Position numbers and translations under genes: made by a program. A stretch of 12,932 bases of DNA from Planctomycetales bacterium (GTDB taxonomy: Bacteria; Planctomycetota; Planctomycetia; Pirellulales; Thermoguttaceae), in assembly GCA_007127495.1 (NCBI GenBank), contig SKZG01000532.1:1-12932 (forward strand), given 5' to 3'. The notes below the pieces were generated by a model. That model had not been told where the DNA came from. It searched no databases and saw only the letters and a program-made list of their open reading frames with translations. Shown piece after piece: positions 1-7,281 of this stretch (within the stretch, counting starts at the first letter, position 1; each line of letters opens with the position of its first letter).

Positions 1-48
1 AACCGGCCCACGCGTAAGCACGCGTTCGCCGCTGACGTTGTTTTCCCC

Positions 49-82
49 GGCCGCGGGCATTTCGATGCCCGCGGCCTTTTTT
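49..82 (+). terminator. Rho-independent terminator of an upstream plus-strand gene
   Basis: A perfect 12-bp stem (GGCCGCGGGCAT / ATGCCCGCGGCC) closes a TTCG tetraloop and is followed directly by six T residues (77-82). On the other strand there is no T-run after the stem, so it acts on plus-strand transcripts. The gene it serves lies left of the window; one reading frame has a TAA at 15-17 preceded by P-A-H-A codons, which could be its last residues, but this is too short to call. The terminator faces the 3' end of the htrA-like gene, so the two units converge here. Confidence 0.88.
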
Positions 83-88
83 GGGGCC

Positions 89-180
89 CTTCCGTTTCCG
101 GGTGCAGGCAGCCTTTGTCTCAGAGACGGCACACGGCGTGTGCCTACTACATTTGAGCGGCCTACACCTGGAAACGGAAG
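89..180 (+). repeat. 92-bp inverted-repeat element, copy 1
   Basis: First of three 92-base copies in this window. It begins with CTTCCGTTTCC and ends with GGAAACGGAAG, so the ends form a terminal inverted repeat of roughly 20 bases with a few mismatches. The centre holds a second hairpin, GGCACAC-GGC-GTGTGCC. By hand alignment it differs from copy 2 at 11 positions (about 88% identical), making it the most divergent copy. It lies 28 bases beyond the stop codon of the htrA-like gene. There is no coding potential and no T-run, so it is not a standard terminator. It resembles a small non-autonomous (MITE- or REP-like) element; that class name is inference. Confidence 0.85.
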
Positions 181-208
181 AGGCCGGTGTCTTCTTGGCT
201 CGTAGCGG

Positions 209-1777
209 TTACGGCCGTTGCAGGGCGATGAACCGGTTTCCGCGGGCGGTTCGCACCAGCAGGAGGATTCCGCTGTCGAGCGCCTCATTCTCCAGCGCGG
301 CTTCGAACTCGGCAACCGAATTGACCGCCGTCTTGCCCACGCGCAAAATCACCATGCCCTCGCGGATGCCTGCCGCGGCGGCGACACTCGCCGGCTCGAC
401 CCGGGCCACGACAACGCCTTCGACCGACTCGAGGTTCAGTTGCTTGGCCAGTTGAGGCGTCAGGTCGGCGGTGCTCAACCCGAGTTCGCGGCCGGCAATG
501 CCGCTTTGGGCCGGGCCGGGGGCACGGCGCCGTGACGGCGCGACGGCCCCGAACGCCTTCGGCAGCGCGCGCATGGCGACGTACAACGTGGTGCGTTCGC
601 CGTCTCGCAGGATCGTGGCGTTCGTCTTTGAGCCCGGTGGCGAGCGTTCGACCACGGCTTGAAGTTGGCGCGGGTTCTCAACCGGCTGACCGGCAAAGGC
701 GACGATCAAATCGCCGGCCAGAAATCCGGCCTTTGCGGCCGGGCTATCGGGATAGACGTCGGTCACCAGCACGCCCGCACGGCGGCCGACGTTCAACTTC
801 TCCGCCTGCTTGCTATCGAGTTCGGCAATTCCCACGCCCAAATACGCCCGCTCCACGACGCCGCGCTCGGCCAGTTGCTCGCTGACCCATTTCGCCAGAT
901 TGATGGGAATGGCGAACCCGACACCTTGGTTGGCGCCGGTGTTCGACGCAATGGCCGTGTTGATGCCCACCACTTCGCCGCGGAGGTTGACCAGCGGTCC
1001 TCCGGAATTGCCGGGGTTGATGGCGGCGTCGGTTTGAAGGAAACTGGCCCTTCGTCCCGCCGCCAGGGCCCGGCCCTTGCCGCTGATGATCCCGGCACTC
1101 ACGGTCAGTTCCAACTCAAAGGGATTGCCGATAGCCAGCACCCAATCGCCGATGTCAAGGAGATCGGAGTTGCCGAGGGCGGCCGCGGGCAACGGGCTGC
1201 CGGCATCGATTCGGAAGACGGCCAAGTCGGTTTCCGGATCGCTTCTGATGTCCGACGCGGTCAGTTCTCGCCCGTCGTACAGCTCGACCAGCACTTCGTC
1301 GGCGTCTTCGATCACGTGGTTATTGGTGAGCACCAGTCCCTCGGAGGCGATAATCACCCCGGACCCCATCCCTTCCCGGCGCGGTATGACGCCGCGGGGA
1401 ATCCCAATGCCCGGCCCTCCCTGGTCGAACAAGTCGTCAAAGAGGTCCTCATAGGGCGTCCCCTCAAAGGGGTTGACTTGCGGCTTGCCGCGGCCGTCGG
1501 GCCCCAGCGCTTGGGGGCCGCTCGTGGTCTTGATCTTGACCACCGTGGGCATCACCCGTTTGGCCGCAGCGCGGAATACCCGGGAAAGATTCTCGACGCC
1601 GGCGAGGTCGGCGCTGCTCGGCTCCGCGTCGGTGGCAGCCGGTCGGACGGTAGCTGCATCGCGTGGTTGCTGGGCCGTAAGGGTAGATGGCCGGCCGGCC
1701 AAAGCGAAACCCGCGACGGCCACCGCGGCAATCGCGGCGCCTTCCCAGCGGCGCCGCTGTCTTCCAGTTTCAGACAT
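209..1777 (-). CDS. HtrA/DegP-family periplasmic serine protease with two PDZ domains
   Basis: A 522-residue trypsin-like protease of the HtrA/DegP/DegQ family, which degrades or refolds damaged envelope proteins. The N-terminus has an Arg-rich stretch then a hydrophobic segment at about residues 13-29, a signal peptide or membrane anchor. The catalytic triad is His154 (LTNNHVIE), Asp184 (PETDLAVF) and Ser258 (NPGNSGGPL). PDZ1 spans about 312-404 and PDZ2 about 429-521, joined by an Arg/Pro/Ala-rich linker; this is the full DegP arrangement. The ATG at 1777 is preferred because AAGGA sits 8 bases before it; a longer in-frame GTG start at 1849 would lie at the edge of a repeat and is unlikely. 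The gene is flanked on both sides by copies of the 92-bp repeat. I leave the symbol blank because degP, degQ and htrA cannot be told apart here. Confidence 0.93.
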   Translation of the reverse strand: MSETGRQRRRWEGAAIAAVAVAGFALAGRPSTLTAQQPRDAATVRPAATDAEPSSADLAGVENLSRVFRAAAKRVMPTVVKIKTTSGPQALGPDGRGKPQVNPFEGTPYEDLFDDLFDQGGPGIGIPRGVIPRREGMGSGVIIASEGLVLTNNHVIEDADEVLVELYDGRELTASDIRSDPETDLAVFRIDAGSPLPAAALGNSDLLDIGDWVLAIGNPFELELTVSAGIISGKGRALAAGRRASFLQTDAAINPGNSGGPLVNLRGEVVGINTAIASNTGANQGVGFAIPINLAKWVSEQLAERGVVERAYLGVGIAELDSKQAEKLNVGRRAGVLVTDVYPDSPAAKAGFLAGDLIVAFAGQPVENPRQLQAVVERSPPGSKTNATILRDGERTTLYVAMRALPKAFGAVAPSRRRAPGPAQSGIAGRELGLSTADLTPQLAKQLNLESVEGVVVARVEPASVAAAAGIREGMVILRVGKTAVNSVAEFEAALENEALDSGILLLVRTARGNRFIALQRP

Positions 1778-1848
1778 TGAGTCGTTCCTTGTCGAGTGTA
1801 CTTGCGTCAGTAACCGTTCACGGGGGCCTGTCTCAATCTTTTTTGGCA

Positions 1849-1940
1849 CTTCCGTTTCTAAGTGCAGACAGCCTTTGTTTCAGGGACGGCACACGGCGTG
1901 TGCCTACTACAATAAAGCGGCCTGCACCTAGAAACGGAAG
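1849..1940 (+). repeat. 92-bp inverted-repeat element, copy 2
   Basis: Second copy, same length and orientation as the others. The left end is CTTCCGTTTCTAAGTGCAG and the right end CTGCACCTAGAAACGGAAG, inverted complements with one mismatch; matching GGC lies just outside each end. The central GGCACAC-GGC-GTGTGCC hairpin is unchanged. It lies 71 bases upstream of the htrA-like start and 106 bases past the stop of the 923-residue gene, so it fills much of the 269-base gap between them. If htrA is transcribed from beyond it, the element would be part of that leader. Confidence 0.88.
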
Positions 1941-2046
1941 AGCCATTCTTCCAGTATAATCGATGTGTGATCCTGCCGGTAGCGGGCGCCGGCTGTTGCC
2001 CAACGGCGATAGCCTGATTGCGCTGTTACCCCGGCGCGCGATTCCA

Positions 2047-4818
2047 TTACCGCTTCGGTGTGGGGATGCTCGGCTCGGCCGGCTGTTGCGGCCTTGACGG
2101 GCGGCGAGTGTTCTCTGACGCATGTGTAGGGGGCATAACCGTATATCGAAGGGGGCGTACGGCAACGTCGTCGATGTGCGCTTCGCCCAGGCCGGTCAAG
2201 GCAAACGTGACGCGAAGCGAGCCGCTCCGCGGGACGGCTCGGAATAGTGTGAACGGCCGCCAGCCGTCGGTTCGGCCGATCCGCTCGGCGAGACTTTTGC
2301 CGGAAAGCGAGTCGAAGATCATCAGCCCGTCCACGCTGCCGCGAATCGGCTGTGGAACCTTGACGTAGCCGTGAATGACCACGAGTTGTCCGGCTTCGAC
2401 CGAGATGGGCGGGGTGACGACCCATACGGGCGGTGTTTCCACCACGGCAGGCGGATGCTCCGGCGTCTTCGGCCGGACGGCCAGGCGGAGCCCCGCTTGG
2501 CCCGACCTCGCGGCCGCGGCAGCCAAGTCGACCGAGGTGGTACATCCCTCTACTTCATGCTCCATGTGCTGCCACCCGGCCTGAATGAGCTGTTCGAGGC
2601 GCTCCAAGTCACCGCCGACAAGCTGGTTGTGGCCGTACTGCGAGGCCTGAATCCTCCCGCCCATTCGCCAGTGCCAAGGCAGCGAGGCGAAACTGCACGC
2701 GCCAGGACTCGTCACCGGCGAAGCGAGTGCTGCAACGGCGGCCTCCCAATGGTGTCGCTCCAGCATTTGCAGAGCGCGCATCGCCCGCCGTGCGGCCTGG
2801 ATGGCTTGCCGATACTCGCGTGAACTCAAATGGGCGTCGGCCCGCCGCAGATCGGCTTCCGCCTCGCGCAAGCGCATGACCGATTCAGGCGAATTCGCCC
2901 CCGGAGCCAACCGCCGCCCGGTTTCTGTCGCGACTTGCAGCCTGCCGGTTGCCACGTCGCGGTAGAGCTGCGCGGCACGCGGCCCGATCTCGGCGGCTTG
3001 CCTGCCAAGCTGACTGACCAGGAGTGGATCCTGCGCCAAGATCACGGAACTCCACAGCCCAAACCCGTCCAAGGTCAACTGCATGCCGCCGGTAATGCGG
3101 CGGTGTTTGGCGGATCCCAGGCCGCCCGGCACGATTTCATAGCCATTGGCCGACTCCGGCACGCCGGGAATCGAAAACGAAATGGCTGACGTTGCCGGTG
3201 GAGCCGGGACGTACTGCGCGCCGGCTGACGACCACAGCGGCAAGACAAGCCGCGAACGCGGAACTTGCAGCACGGCTCCCACCAATTCAGGGTGGCCGGC
3301 CTCGATCGATGCCTGCAACGTGCCGGCCGCGATCCACGGCTCCAACAACGATAGTTCCTTGTTCAGCAACTCCAATGCGGTCGTCCGCCGGCCGGTATCG
3401 GGGTTGGCGTCGAGGCAATCGGATTCGGTGAGGAACAATAGGCCACGACTGCCGGCACCGAGGGCGGTCTGGACGAGCATGGCGATTTGCTCGTGCGGCA
3501 CGGCTGTGGGCGGCTTCCGTCCCGGCTCCAAGGCGGCAAGTTGTTCGTACAACGCCGCGGAAGGCTGTGTTTGCACGGTGGTCCACACCGGCGTACCCGG
3601 CCGCGCCAGCCGCGGCTGACGCTGAACCCAAAGACCGTAATCGCGCAGTTCCAAGCTTGAGCCGATCGGCTGACGATCGAGCAACAAGATATCAACGTGC
3701 CGGCTGAATTCGCGCAGGCCGGCTGCCGCGCCGCAGAGGATCGGTCGCCGGCGGGATCGATCGGCCGCACGGATTTCTTGCACCCACTGCGCGGTGGATG
3801 CCAAATCGGCCGCCGTGAGCCCTCGTCCCAAATACCACGCGAGCACCGCATCGTACTGTGGACCGATTTCGAACTGCGCGGCCGTTTCGTCGTTCTCGGC
3901 CGATGGGCGCAGTGAACCCGGCGGAGGGCAAATCAACCAAAGGCCAAGTCGACGTGCATCGGCCAGTAGCGCGTCGGAGGGCGAAGTTTCGAGCCAAATG
4001 GCGTTGAAACCAAGCCGCATTAGTCGTTCGAGCGGCTCACCGCGGTATTGCACGGCCCGAGGCAAAAAGGGCCGACCACCCACTGTGAGCAAACCGCCCG
4101 AAAGCGCGGCCGGCGGCCGGCTTGTATCCGCGGCGCCCGGCGATGCGGGGAGGTGCTGTTGCACCCCAGCGTCGGGTGGGGGTAAGGTTCCTTGGGCGAC
4201 GTGGCCCGCGATATGGCCCGTAATCTCCAAATCGTCAATCCACACGTTCGTCACTCCGGGCCCCCCGTACACGTTGAGCACGATGGCGGCGACAAATGCT
4301 TCCCGGCCGTCGACGGAAGACCCCAATTCGGCGCGCAGCACCCTGACCTGGCGTGTAATGCGTTGGCGCAGATCGTCGATAGCCAACTGCTGCCAGCGTC
4401 CCACGTCGGTGTAGGTGCCGCCATGGATCAAGGTGGAAACCGGGGCGCCGGTTCTTGGGTCGGGGGTCCGCGGAAAGACCACCCGAGCGGCGATTTGCAG
4501 CCCCGCGCGGTCGGCTCGAATCCATACGGTCGGCCGCAACTCATCAATGACCGGAGGCTTCCCCACGGCGTGCTCAACATATACGTACGTGCCCCGCGTC
4601 CCTTCGACGGTGATCGTTTCGCAACCGCCCCCCGTGCGCGCTTGGCCGTGCACTCGCTCGTGGCGCACGATGCGGTACTGGGCATCACCTCCCGCCTCGC
4701 GCCACGACGGCTGCGGCCCCTCGAAACCTTCGTGCCAGGGAGCGCCCAGACCAGGCTGGACCATGGCACCCACAAGCAGGGCTAGAAGAGTCGTCGACAG
4801 TCCGTAGTCAAGGTTCAT
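2047..4818 (-). CDS. Large secreted multidomain protein of unknown function
   Basis: A 923-residue protein with a clear Sec signal peptide (hydrophobic about 8-24, likely cleaved after GLGA), so exported. What can be read after it: a probable beta-sandwich at about 28-200 ending in a TNVWIDDLEI motif typical of carbohydrate-binding-like folds; a low-complexity Pro/Ala linker; about 240-500 with the alternating pattern of a glycoside-hydrolase-like TIM barrel (LPRAVQYRG, LGFNAIWLE, LGLWLICPP); a beta-rich piece to about 600; a helical stretch about 605-700 rich in Ala/Arg/Glu; and a second carbohydrate-binding-like beta-sandwich about 715-890 ending in GEAHIDDVAVRPL. The tail is Pro/Arg rich. 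GAGGG lies about 6 bases before the ATG. I do not recognise a named family and cannot point to catalytic acids, so enzyme activity is unproven. It is transcribed toward htrA. Confidence 0.85.
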   Translation of the reverse strand: MNLDYGLSTTLLALLVGAMVQPGLGAPWHEGFEGPQPSWREAGGDAQYRIVRHERVHGQARTGGGCETITVEGTRGTYVYVEHAVGKPPVIDELRPTVWIRADRAGLQIAARVVFPRTPDPRTGAPVSTLIHGGTYTDVGRWQQLAIDDLRQRITRQVRVLRAELGSSVDGREAFVAAIVLNVYGGPGVTNVWIDDLEITGHIAGHVAQGTLPPPDAGVQQHLPASPGAADTSRPPAALSGGLLTVGGRPFLPRAVQYRGEPLERLMRLGFNAIWLETSPSDALLADARRLGLWLICPPPGSLRPSAENDETAAQFEIGPQYDAVLAWYLGRGLTAADLASTAQWVQEIRAADRSRRRPILCGAAAGLREFSRHVDILLLDRQPIGSSLELRDYGLWVQRQPRLARPGTPVWTTVQTQPSAALYEQLAALEPGRKPPTAVPHEQIAMLVQTALGAGSRGLLFLTESDCLDANPDTGRRTTALELLNKELSLLEPWIAAGTLQASIEAGHPELVGAVLQVPRSRLVLPLWSSAGAQYVPAPPATSAISFSIPGVPESANGYEIVPGGLGSAKHRRITGGMQLTLDGFGLWSSVILAQDPLLVSQLGRQAAEIGPRAAQLYRDVATGRLQVATETGRRLAPGANSPESVMRLREAEADLRRADAHLSSREYRQAIQAARRAMRALQMLERHHWEAAVAALASPVTSPGACSFASLPWHWRMGGRIQASQYGHNQLVGGDLERLEQLIQAGWQHMEHEVEGCTTSVDLAAAAARSGQAGLRLAVRPKTPEHPPAVVETPPVWVVTPPISVEAGQLVVIHGYVKVPQPIRGSVDGLMIFDSLSGKSLAERIGRTDGWRPFTLFRAVPRSGSLRVTFALTGLGEAHIDDVAVRPLRYTVMPPTHASENTRRPSRPQQPAEPSIPTPKR

Positions 4819-4939
4819 CGTGGCCCTCGCCGTGGCTCGGCAGGGTTCGTTTTTTCACTGCCGCCCAAACTGGAGTCGCCCGAAGGCGTTCGATGTGGTG
4901 GAAGTCATGCTGAAGGCACCCCCACACTTAGGGGCTGGC

Positions 4940-4968
4940 TTGGAAAGCTATGCGGGCTGAGTTAGTAT
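4940..4968 (+). promoter_or_regulatory. Weak candidate sigma70-type promoter for the small-protein/kinase operon
   Basis: TTGGAA (4940-4945, four of six consensus) is separated by 17 bases from TAGTAT (4963-4968, four of six). Transcription would begin near 4976, at the foot of the first hairpin, giving a leader of about 280 bases before the small-protein ATG. The match is modest and could be chance. Confidence 0.22.
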
Positions 4969-4974
4969 GAAGGG

Positions 4975-5013
4975 ATGCATTGCCGGCGCTGGGTGGGAAG
5001 GCTGGCAATGCGT
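4975..5013 (+). other. Long hairpin in the divergent intergenic region
   Basis: GCATTGCC (4977-4984) pairs perfectly with GGCAATGC (5004-5011). The stem extends inward through GGC/GCT and outward through AT/GT with two G-T pairs, giving about 13 pairs around a 13-base loop. Neither strand has a T-run after it, so it is not a standard terminator. It may be a leader-RNA structure or a binding site for a dimeric regulator. Confidence 0.5.
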
Positions 5014-5069
5014 GGTATTTAGGCAACCCGCGCACTGAACCGACACCACGCCATAAGATGTGTTTGTAA

Positions 5070-5085
5070 CAGGATTTGCATCCTG
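5070..5085 (+). other. Short perfect hairpin, 6-bp stem and 4-base loop
   Basis: CAGGAT (5070-5075), loop TTGC, then ATCCTG (5080-5085). It is a compact perfect inverted repeat midway between the two divergent genes, with no T-run after it. Its role is unknown. Confidence 0.4.
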
Positions 5086-5104
5086 CTTCCAGATCAAACG
5101 TGGT

Positions 5105-5203
5105 CATTTGGCATCGTCGAGATCGTTGCCGATGTTGCCCAAGCCTACGGAAGTACTGTGTACGTAGGCACTTACGAAAACTGTCCTTGAAATGTGCCAA
5201 ATG
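5105..5203 (+). other. Nested inverted repeats upstream of the small-protein gene
   Basis: The outer arms CATTTGGCA (5105-5113) and TGCCAAATG (5195-5203) are perfect 9-base complements. Between them sits a second pair, GCCTACG (5143-5149) and CGTAGGC (5163-5169), with a 13-base loop. Together they could form a stem with an internal hairpin ending 55 bases before the small-protein ATG. Arms of this length can occur by chance, so this is tentative. Confidence 0.35.
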
Positions 5204-5258
5204 GGCACGGAGCATGCACGTTTGCACAACCATTGATAGCCAACCAGGAACAAGCACC

Positions 5259-5543
5259 ATGACCGAGCGGGCACGAATTATGAAAGCACAGGAAAACGAG
5301 GTTCCGAGCGAAATCCGCGATCTTGTTGTCGCCGTGTCGAAACTTTCCCACGAGCATCGGGCTGTATTGGAACCGGCCCTGAACCGTGTCGTGGATAGCA
5401 CGCGACGGCGTCGACGCATTTTGTCCCTGGTACAGGACGCGCTCGGGCAACTGCGTCTCGACATGAAGTACCTGGCGTTCGACCTGGAGGCCACTCGGCG
5501 TGAACGAGATGACTTCCGTAGCAAGTTGGAAGGGCATGCTTAG
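5259..5543 (+). CDS. Small soluble protein paired with the downstream kinase
   Basis: A 94-residue protein with no signal peptide or membrane segment. It looks all-helical: an acidic/hydrophobic first half (EIRDLVVAVSKLSHEHR), then a basic patch with five Arg in a row at about residues 52-56, then an amphipathic region (LSLVQDALGQLRLDMKYLAFDLEATRRERDDF) with coiled-coil character. The ATG at 5259 is chosen because AGGAA lies 8 bases before it; the upstream continuation of the frame has no ribosome site. The kinase start follows 51 bases after its stop, so the two are probably one transcript. I do not recognise a named family. A partner, substrate or DNA-binding cofactor of the kinase is possible but is inference from position and the Arg patch only. 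Confidence 0.78.
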   Translation: MTERARIMKAQENEVPSEIRDLVVAVSKLSHEHRAVLEPALNRVVDSTRRRRRILSLVQDALGQLRLDMKYLAFDLEATRRERDDFRSKLEGHA

Positions 5544-5594
5544 TTGGCGTCTCGGGTAACGGGCCGTTTCTTTGAAACAAAAGGATTCCGGGGC

Positions 5595-7109
5595 ATGGGT
5601 AAACCAACTGCCGAACAAATCGCCCAAAGAGCATTCGATCTCCAATTGCTCAACGATCGTCAACTGCGGCAGGTTTGGGCCGATCTGGGCAGCCGGAACG
5701 TCAAGGTGCGCGGCCTCGTCCAGTTGCTCGTGCGCCGTGAGTTCATGACGAACTACCAAGTGGAGCGGCTGCTCAAAGGCGAGCGATCGGGTTTCTTCTA
5801 CGGCGCTTACAAGGTGCTATACCTTGTCGGCAGTGGCACTTTCGCCCGCGTATTCCGCGCCGTCCACCGCGAGTCGGGACAGATCGTCGCGGTGAAGGTC
5901 CTGCGCACACGATTCAGCGAAAATCCCACACAGTACGGGCAGTTCCTGCGCGAGGGACAGGTGGGCCAGGCGCTTCGCCACCCCAATATCGTGCCGATCT
6001 ACGAGGTCTTGTCCGAGGGGAATCGGCATTTTCTGGTGATGGAGTTCATCGAGGGCCGGAATTTGCGCGAATTCGTGAAGATCCGGCAACGCTTGGCGCC
6101 ACTGGAGGCCGTCGGGCTGATGATCGATATCGTCGAGGGCTTGAAATATGCGTTCGAACATGGTCTGACGCACCGCGATCTGAAAATGAACAACGTGCTG
6201 GTTTCCAGCCGTGGTGAAGCCAAGCTCGTCGATTTCGGCCTCGCATCCATGGACCAACTCCTCTCTGACGAGGCTTTGGCCGATCTCCCGAACGTCCGAA
6301 CCGTCGATTACGCGGCGTTGGAACGGGCAACGGGGGTTCGCCGCGACGACACGCGAAGCGACATCTATTTTGCCGGATGTATCTTCTACAATATGCTGAC
6401 AGGGTTCACTCCGCTCTCGGAAACTCGCGACCGCCTCCAGCGGCTCAGCAAGTCGCGATTTACCGAGGTAGCCCCGATTCAGAAGGTCGACCCCTTGTTG
6501 CCGAGCGTGGCGACCCTGGTCGCGAACAAGGCCATGATGCTGGATCCCAAGCGGCGATACCAGTCGCCCTCGGAAATGCTGCACGACTTGCGCGCTGCCC
6601 GGAAACGCATCGAGGAAGATCCCTCCCTGAATACGCACGGCCCCATCGTGGCGACGCCGGTCGGCGGTTCCACCACCGTGTCCAACCGGCGCGATACCCC
6701 GGTAGCCACTGCGGAGCATTCGGTCATGGTAGTCGAGTCGAATGTCCAGGGCCAGGACGTGCTTCGCTCTGGGTTCCGGAAGGTGGGATACCGTGTATTG
6801 GTAACCAGCGATCCGGCAAGGGCAATCCAACGCATGCGTCAGGACGCATCGACGGCTGACTGCGTGCTGTTCAACGCCCAGGAACTCGGCGAAGCGGCTC
6901 TTTCCGCTTTCAATCAGTTGGGTGAGGACCCCAAGACAAACTTCGTGCCTGCGGTGCTGCTTTTGGACGAGGGCCAGCACTCTTGGGGTAAACGGGCTTT
7001 GACGGACGACCATCGGGTGGTGCTGCCATTGCCGGCTACGATGCGGCGATTGCGCGCCGTCCTGGCGTCGCTTATCGGTAGAGCCAACAGTTCCGAGCCC
7101 CCTCGTTGA
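5595..7109 (+). CDS. Ser/Thr protein kinase with C-terminal receiver-like domain
   Basis: A 504-residue cytoplasmic Hanks-type kinase with no membrane segment. The ATG at 5595 has AAGGA 9 bases upstream; a TTG at 5544, directly after the previous stop, is less likely. Residues about 1-65 are a helical module of the kind I associate with planctomycete kinases. The kinase domain spans about 70-335: glycine loop GSGTFARVF from residue 79, Lys101 in VAVKVL, a probable helix-C Glu120, HRDLKMNN with Asp195 and Asn200, and DFG at 213-215. All essential residues are present, though the usual P after HRDLK is M, and the APE-like motif reads ALE. Residues about 375-494 look like a CheY-type receiver, but the acidic pair reads E-S, the phospho-Asp position reads Asn427 and the conserved Lys reads Leu, so it is probably not phosphorylated. 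The target is unknown; the small protein upstream is the obvious partner candidate. Confidence 0.9.
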   Translation: MGKPTAEQIAQRAFDLQLLNDRQLRQVWADLGSRNVKVRGLVQLLVRREFMTNYQVERLLKGERSGFFYGAYKVLYLVGSGTFARVFRAVHRESGQIVAVKVLRTRFSENPTQYGQFLREGQVGQALRHPNIVPIYEVLSEGNRHFLVMEFIEGRNLREFVKIRQRLAPLEAVGLMIDIVEGLKYAFEHGLTHRDLKMNNVLVSSRGEAKLVDFGLASMDQLLSDEALADLPNVRTVDYAALERATGVRRDDTRSDIYFAGCIFYNMLTGFTPLSETRDRLQRLSKSRFTEVAPIQKVDPLLPSVATLVANKAMMLDPKRRYQSPSEMLHDLRAARKRIEEDPSLNTHGPIVATPVGGSTTVSNRRDTPVATAEHSVMVVESNVQGQDVLRSGFRKVGYRVLVTSDPARAIQRMRQDASTADCVLFNAQELGEAALSAFNQLGEDPKTNFVPAVLLLDEGQHSWGKRALTDDHRVVLPLPATMRRLRAVLASLIGRANSSEPPR

Positions 7110-7130
7110 CAACAGAGCCCCCTCGTTGAC
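7095..7130 (+). repeat. Tandem duplication across the kinase stop codon
   Basis: The 16-base string GAGCCCCCTCGTTGAC occurs at 7095-7110 and again at 7115-7130, a period of 20 bases (one full unit plus 16 bases). The first copy encodes the last residues Glu-Pro-Pro-Arg and the TGA stop; the second repeats both outside the gene. Each copy carries TTGAC, and the second supplies the -35 box of the trxA promoter. Confidence 0.9.
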
Positions 7131-7153
7131 CCTGGTAACGGGACCTCTATAAT
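7126..7153 (+). promoter_or_regulatory. Sigma70-type promoter of trxA
   Basis: TTGACC (7126-7131, five of six consensus) is followed after 16 bases by a perfect TATAAT (7148-7153). Transcription would start near 7160, giving a leader of about 120 bases to the trxA ATG. This is the best promoter match in the window and shows that trxA can be transcribed independently of the kinase. Confidence 0.65.
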
Positions 7154-7281
7154 TCGATTGGTTGGGCTTGATCGGCGGCCCTCTGGTACGCTGAAAGATT
7201 TTGGGCTCTTTACCGTTCCTGCCCTGTTCCGGCATACCAATCCGCCGGTCTGAGGGGCATCTTAAAAAGGAGATAGACGCA

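Larger units (their letters stand above)
4819..5258. other. Divergent intergenic region rich in inverted repeats
   Basis: These 440 bases separate the divergently read secreted-protein gene and the small-protein/kinase pair, so promoters for both should lie here. No convincing ORF is seen; the reading frame of the small protein stays open upstream to 5076, but that part is Cys/Arg-rich, lacks a ribosome site and looks untranslated. The region contains at least three inverted repeats, listed separately. No tRNA or known riboswitch was recognised. Confidence 0.6.

Noticed and set aside
659..1780. Plus-strand open frame of 373 codons opposite the htrA-like gene
   Set aside because: It is antisense to a protease with complete catalytic and PDZ motifs; its Gly/Asp/His-rich translation has no fold-like pattern. 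It is a GC-driven shadow frame.
1955..1960. Plus-strand TATAAT between the htrA-like and secreted-protein genes
   Set aside because: There is no -35 box at proper spacing and no plus-strand gene downstream. Read on the minus strand the overlapping TATACT (1953-1958) could be an htrA -10, but it also lacks a -35, so it is not listed.
5817..7235. Minus-strand open frame of 472 codons opposite the kinase
   Set aside because: It mirrors the kinase codons and runs across the kinase stop and the trxA promoter; the translation is rich in His/Arg/Gln without recognisable motifs.
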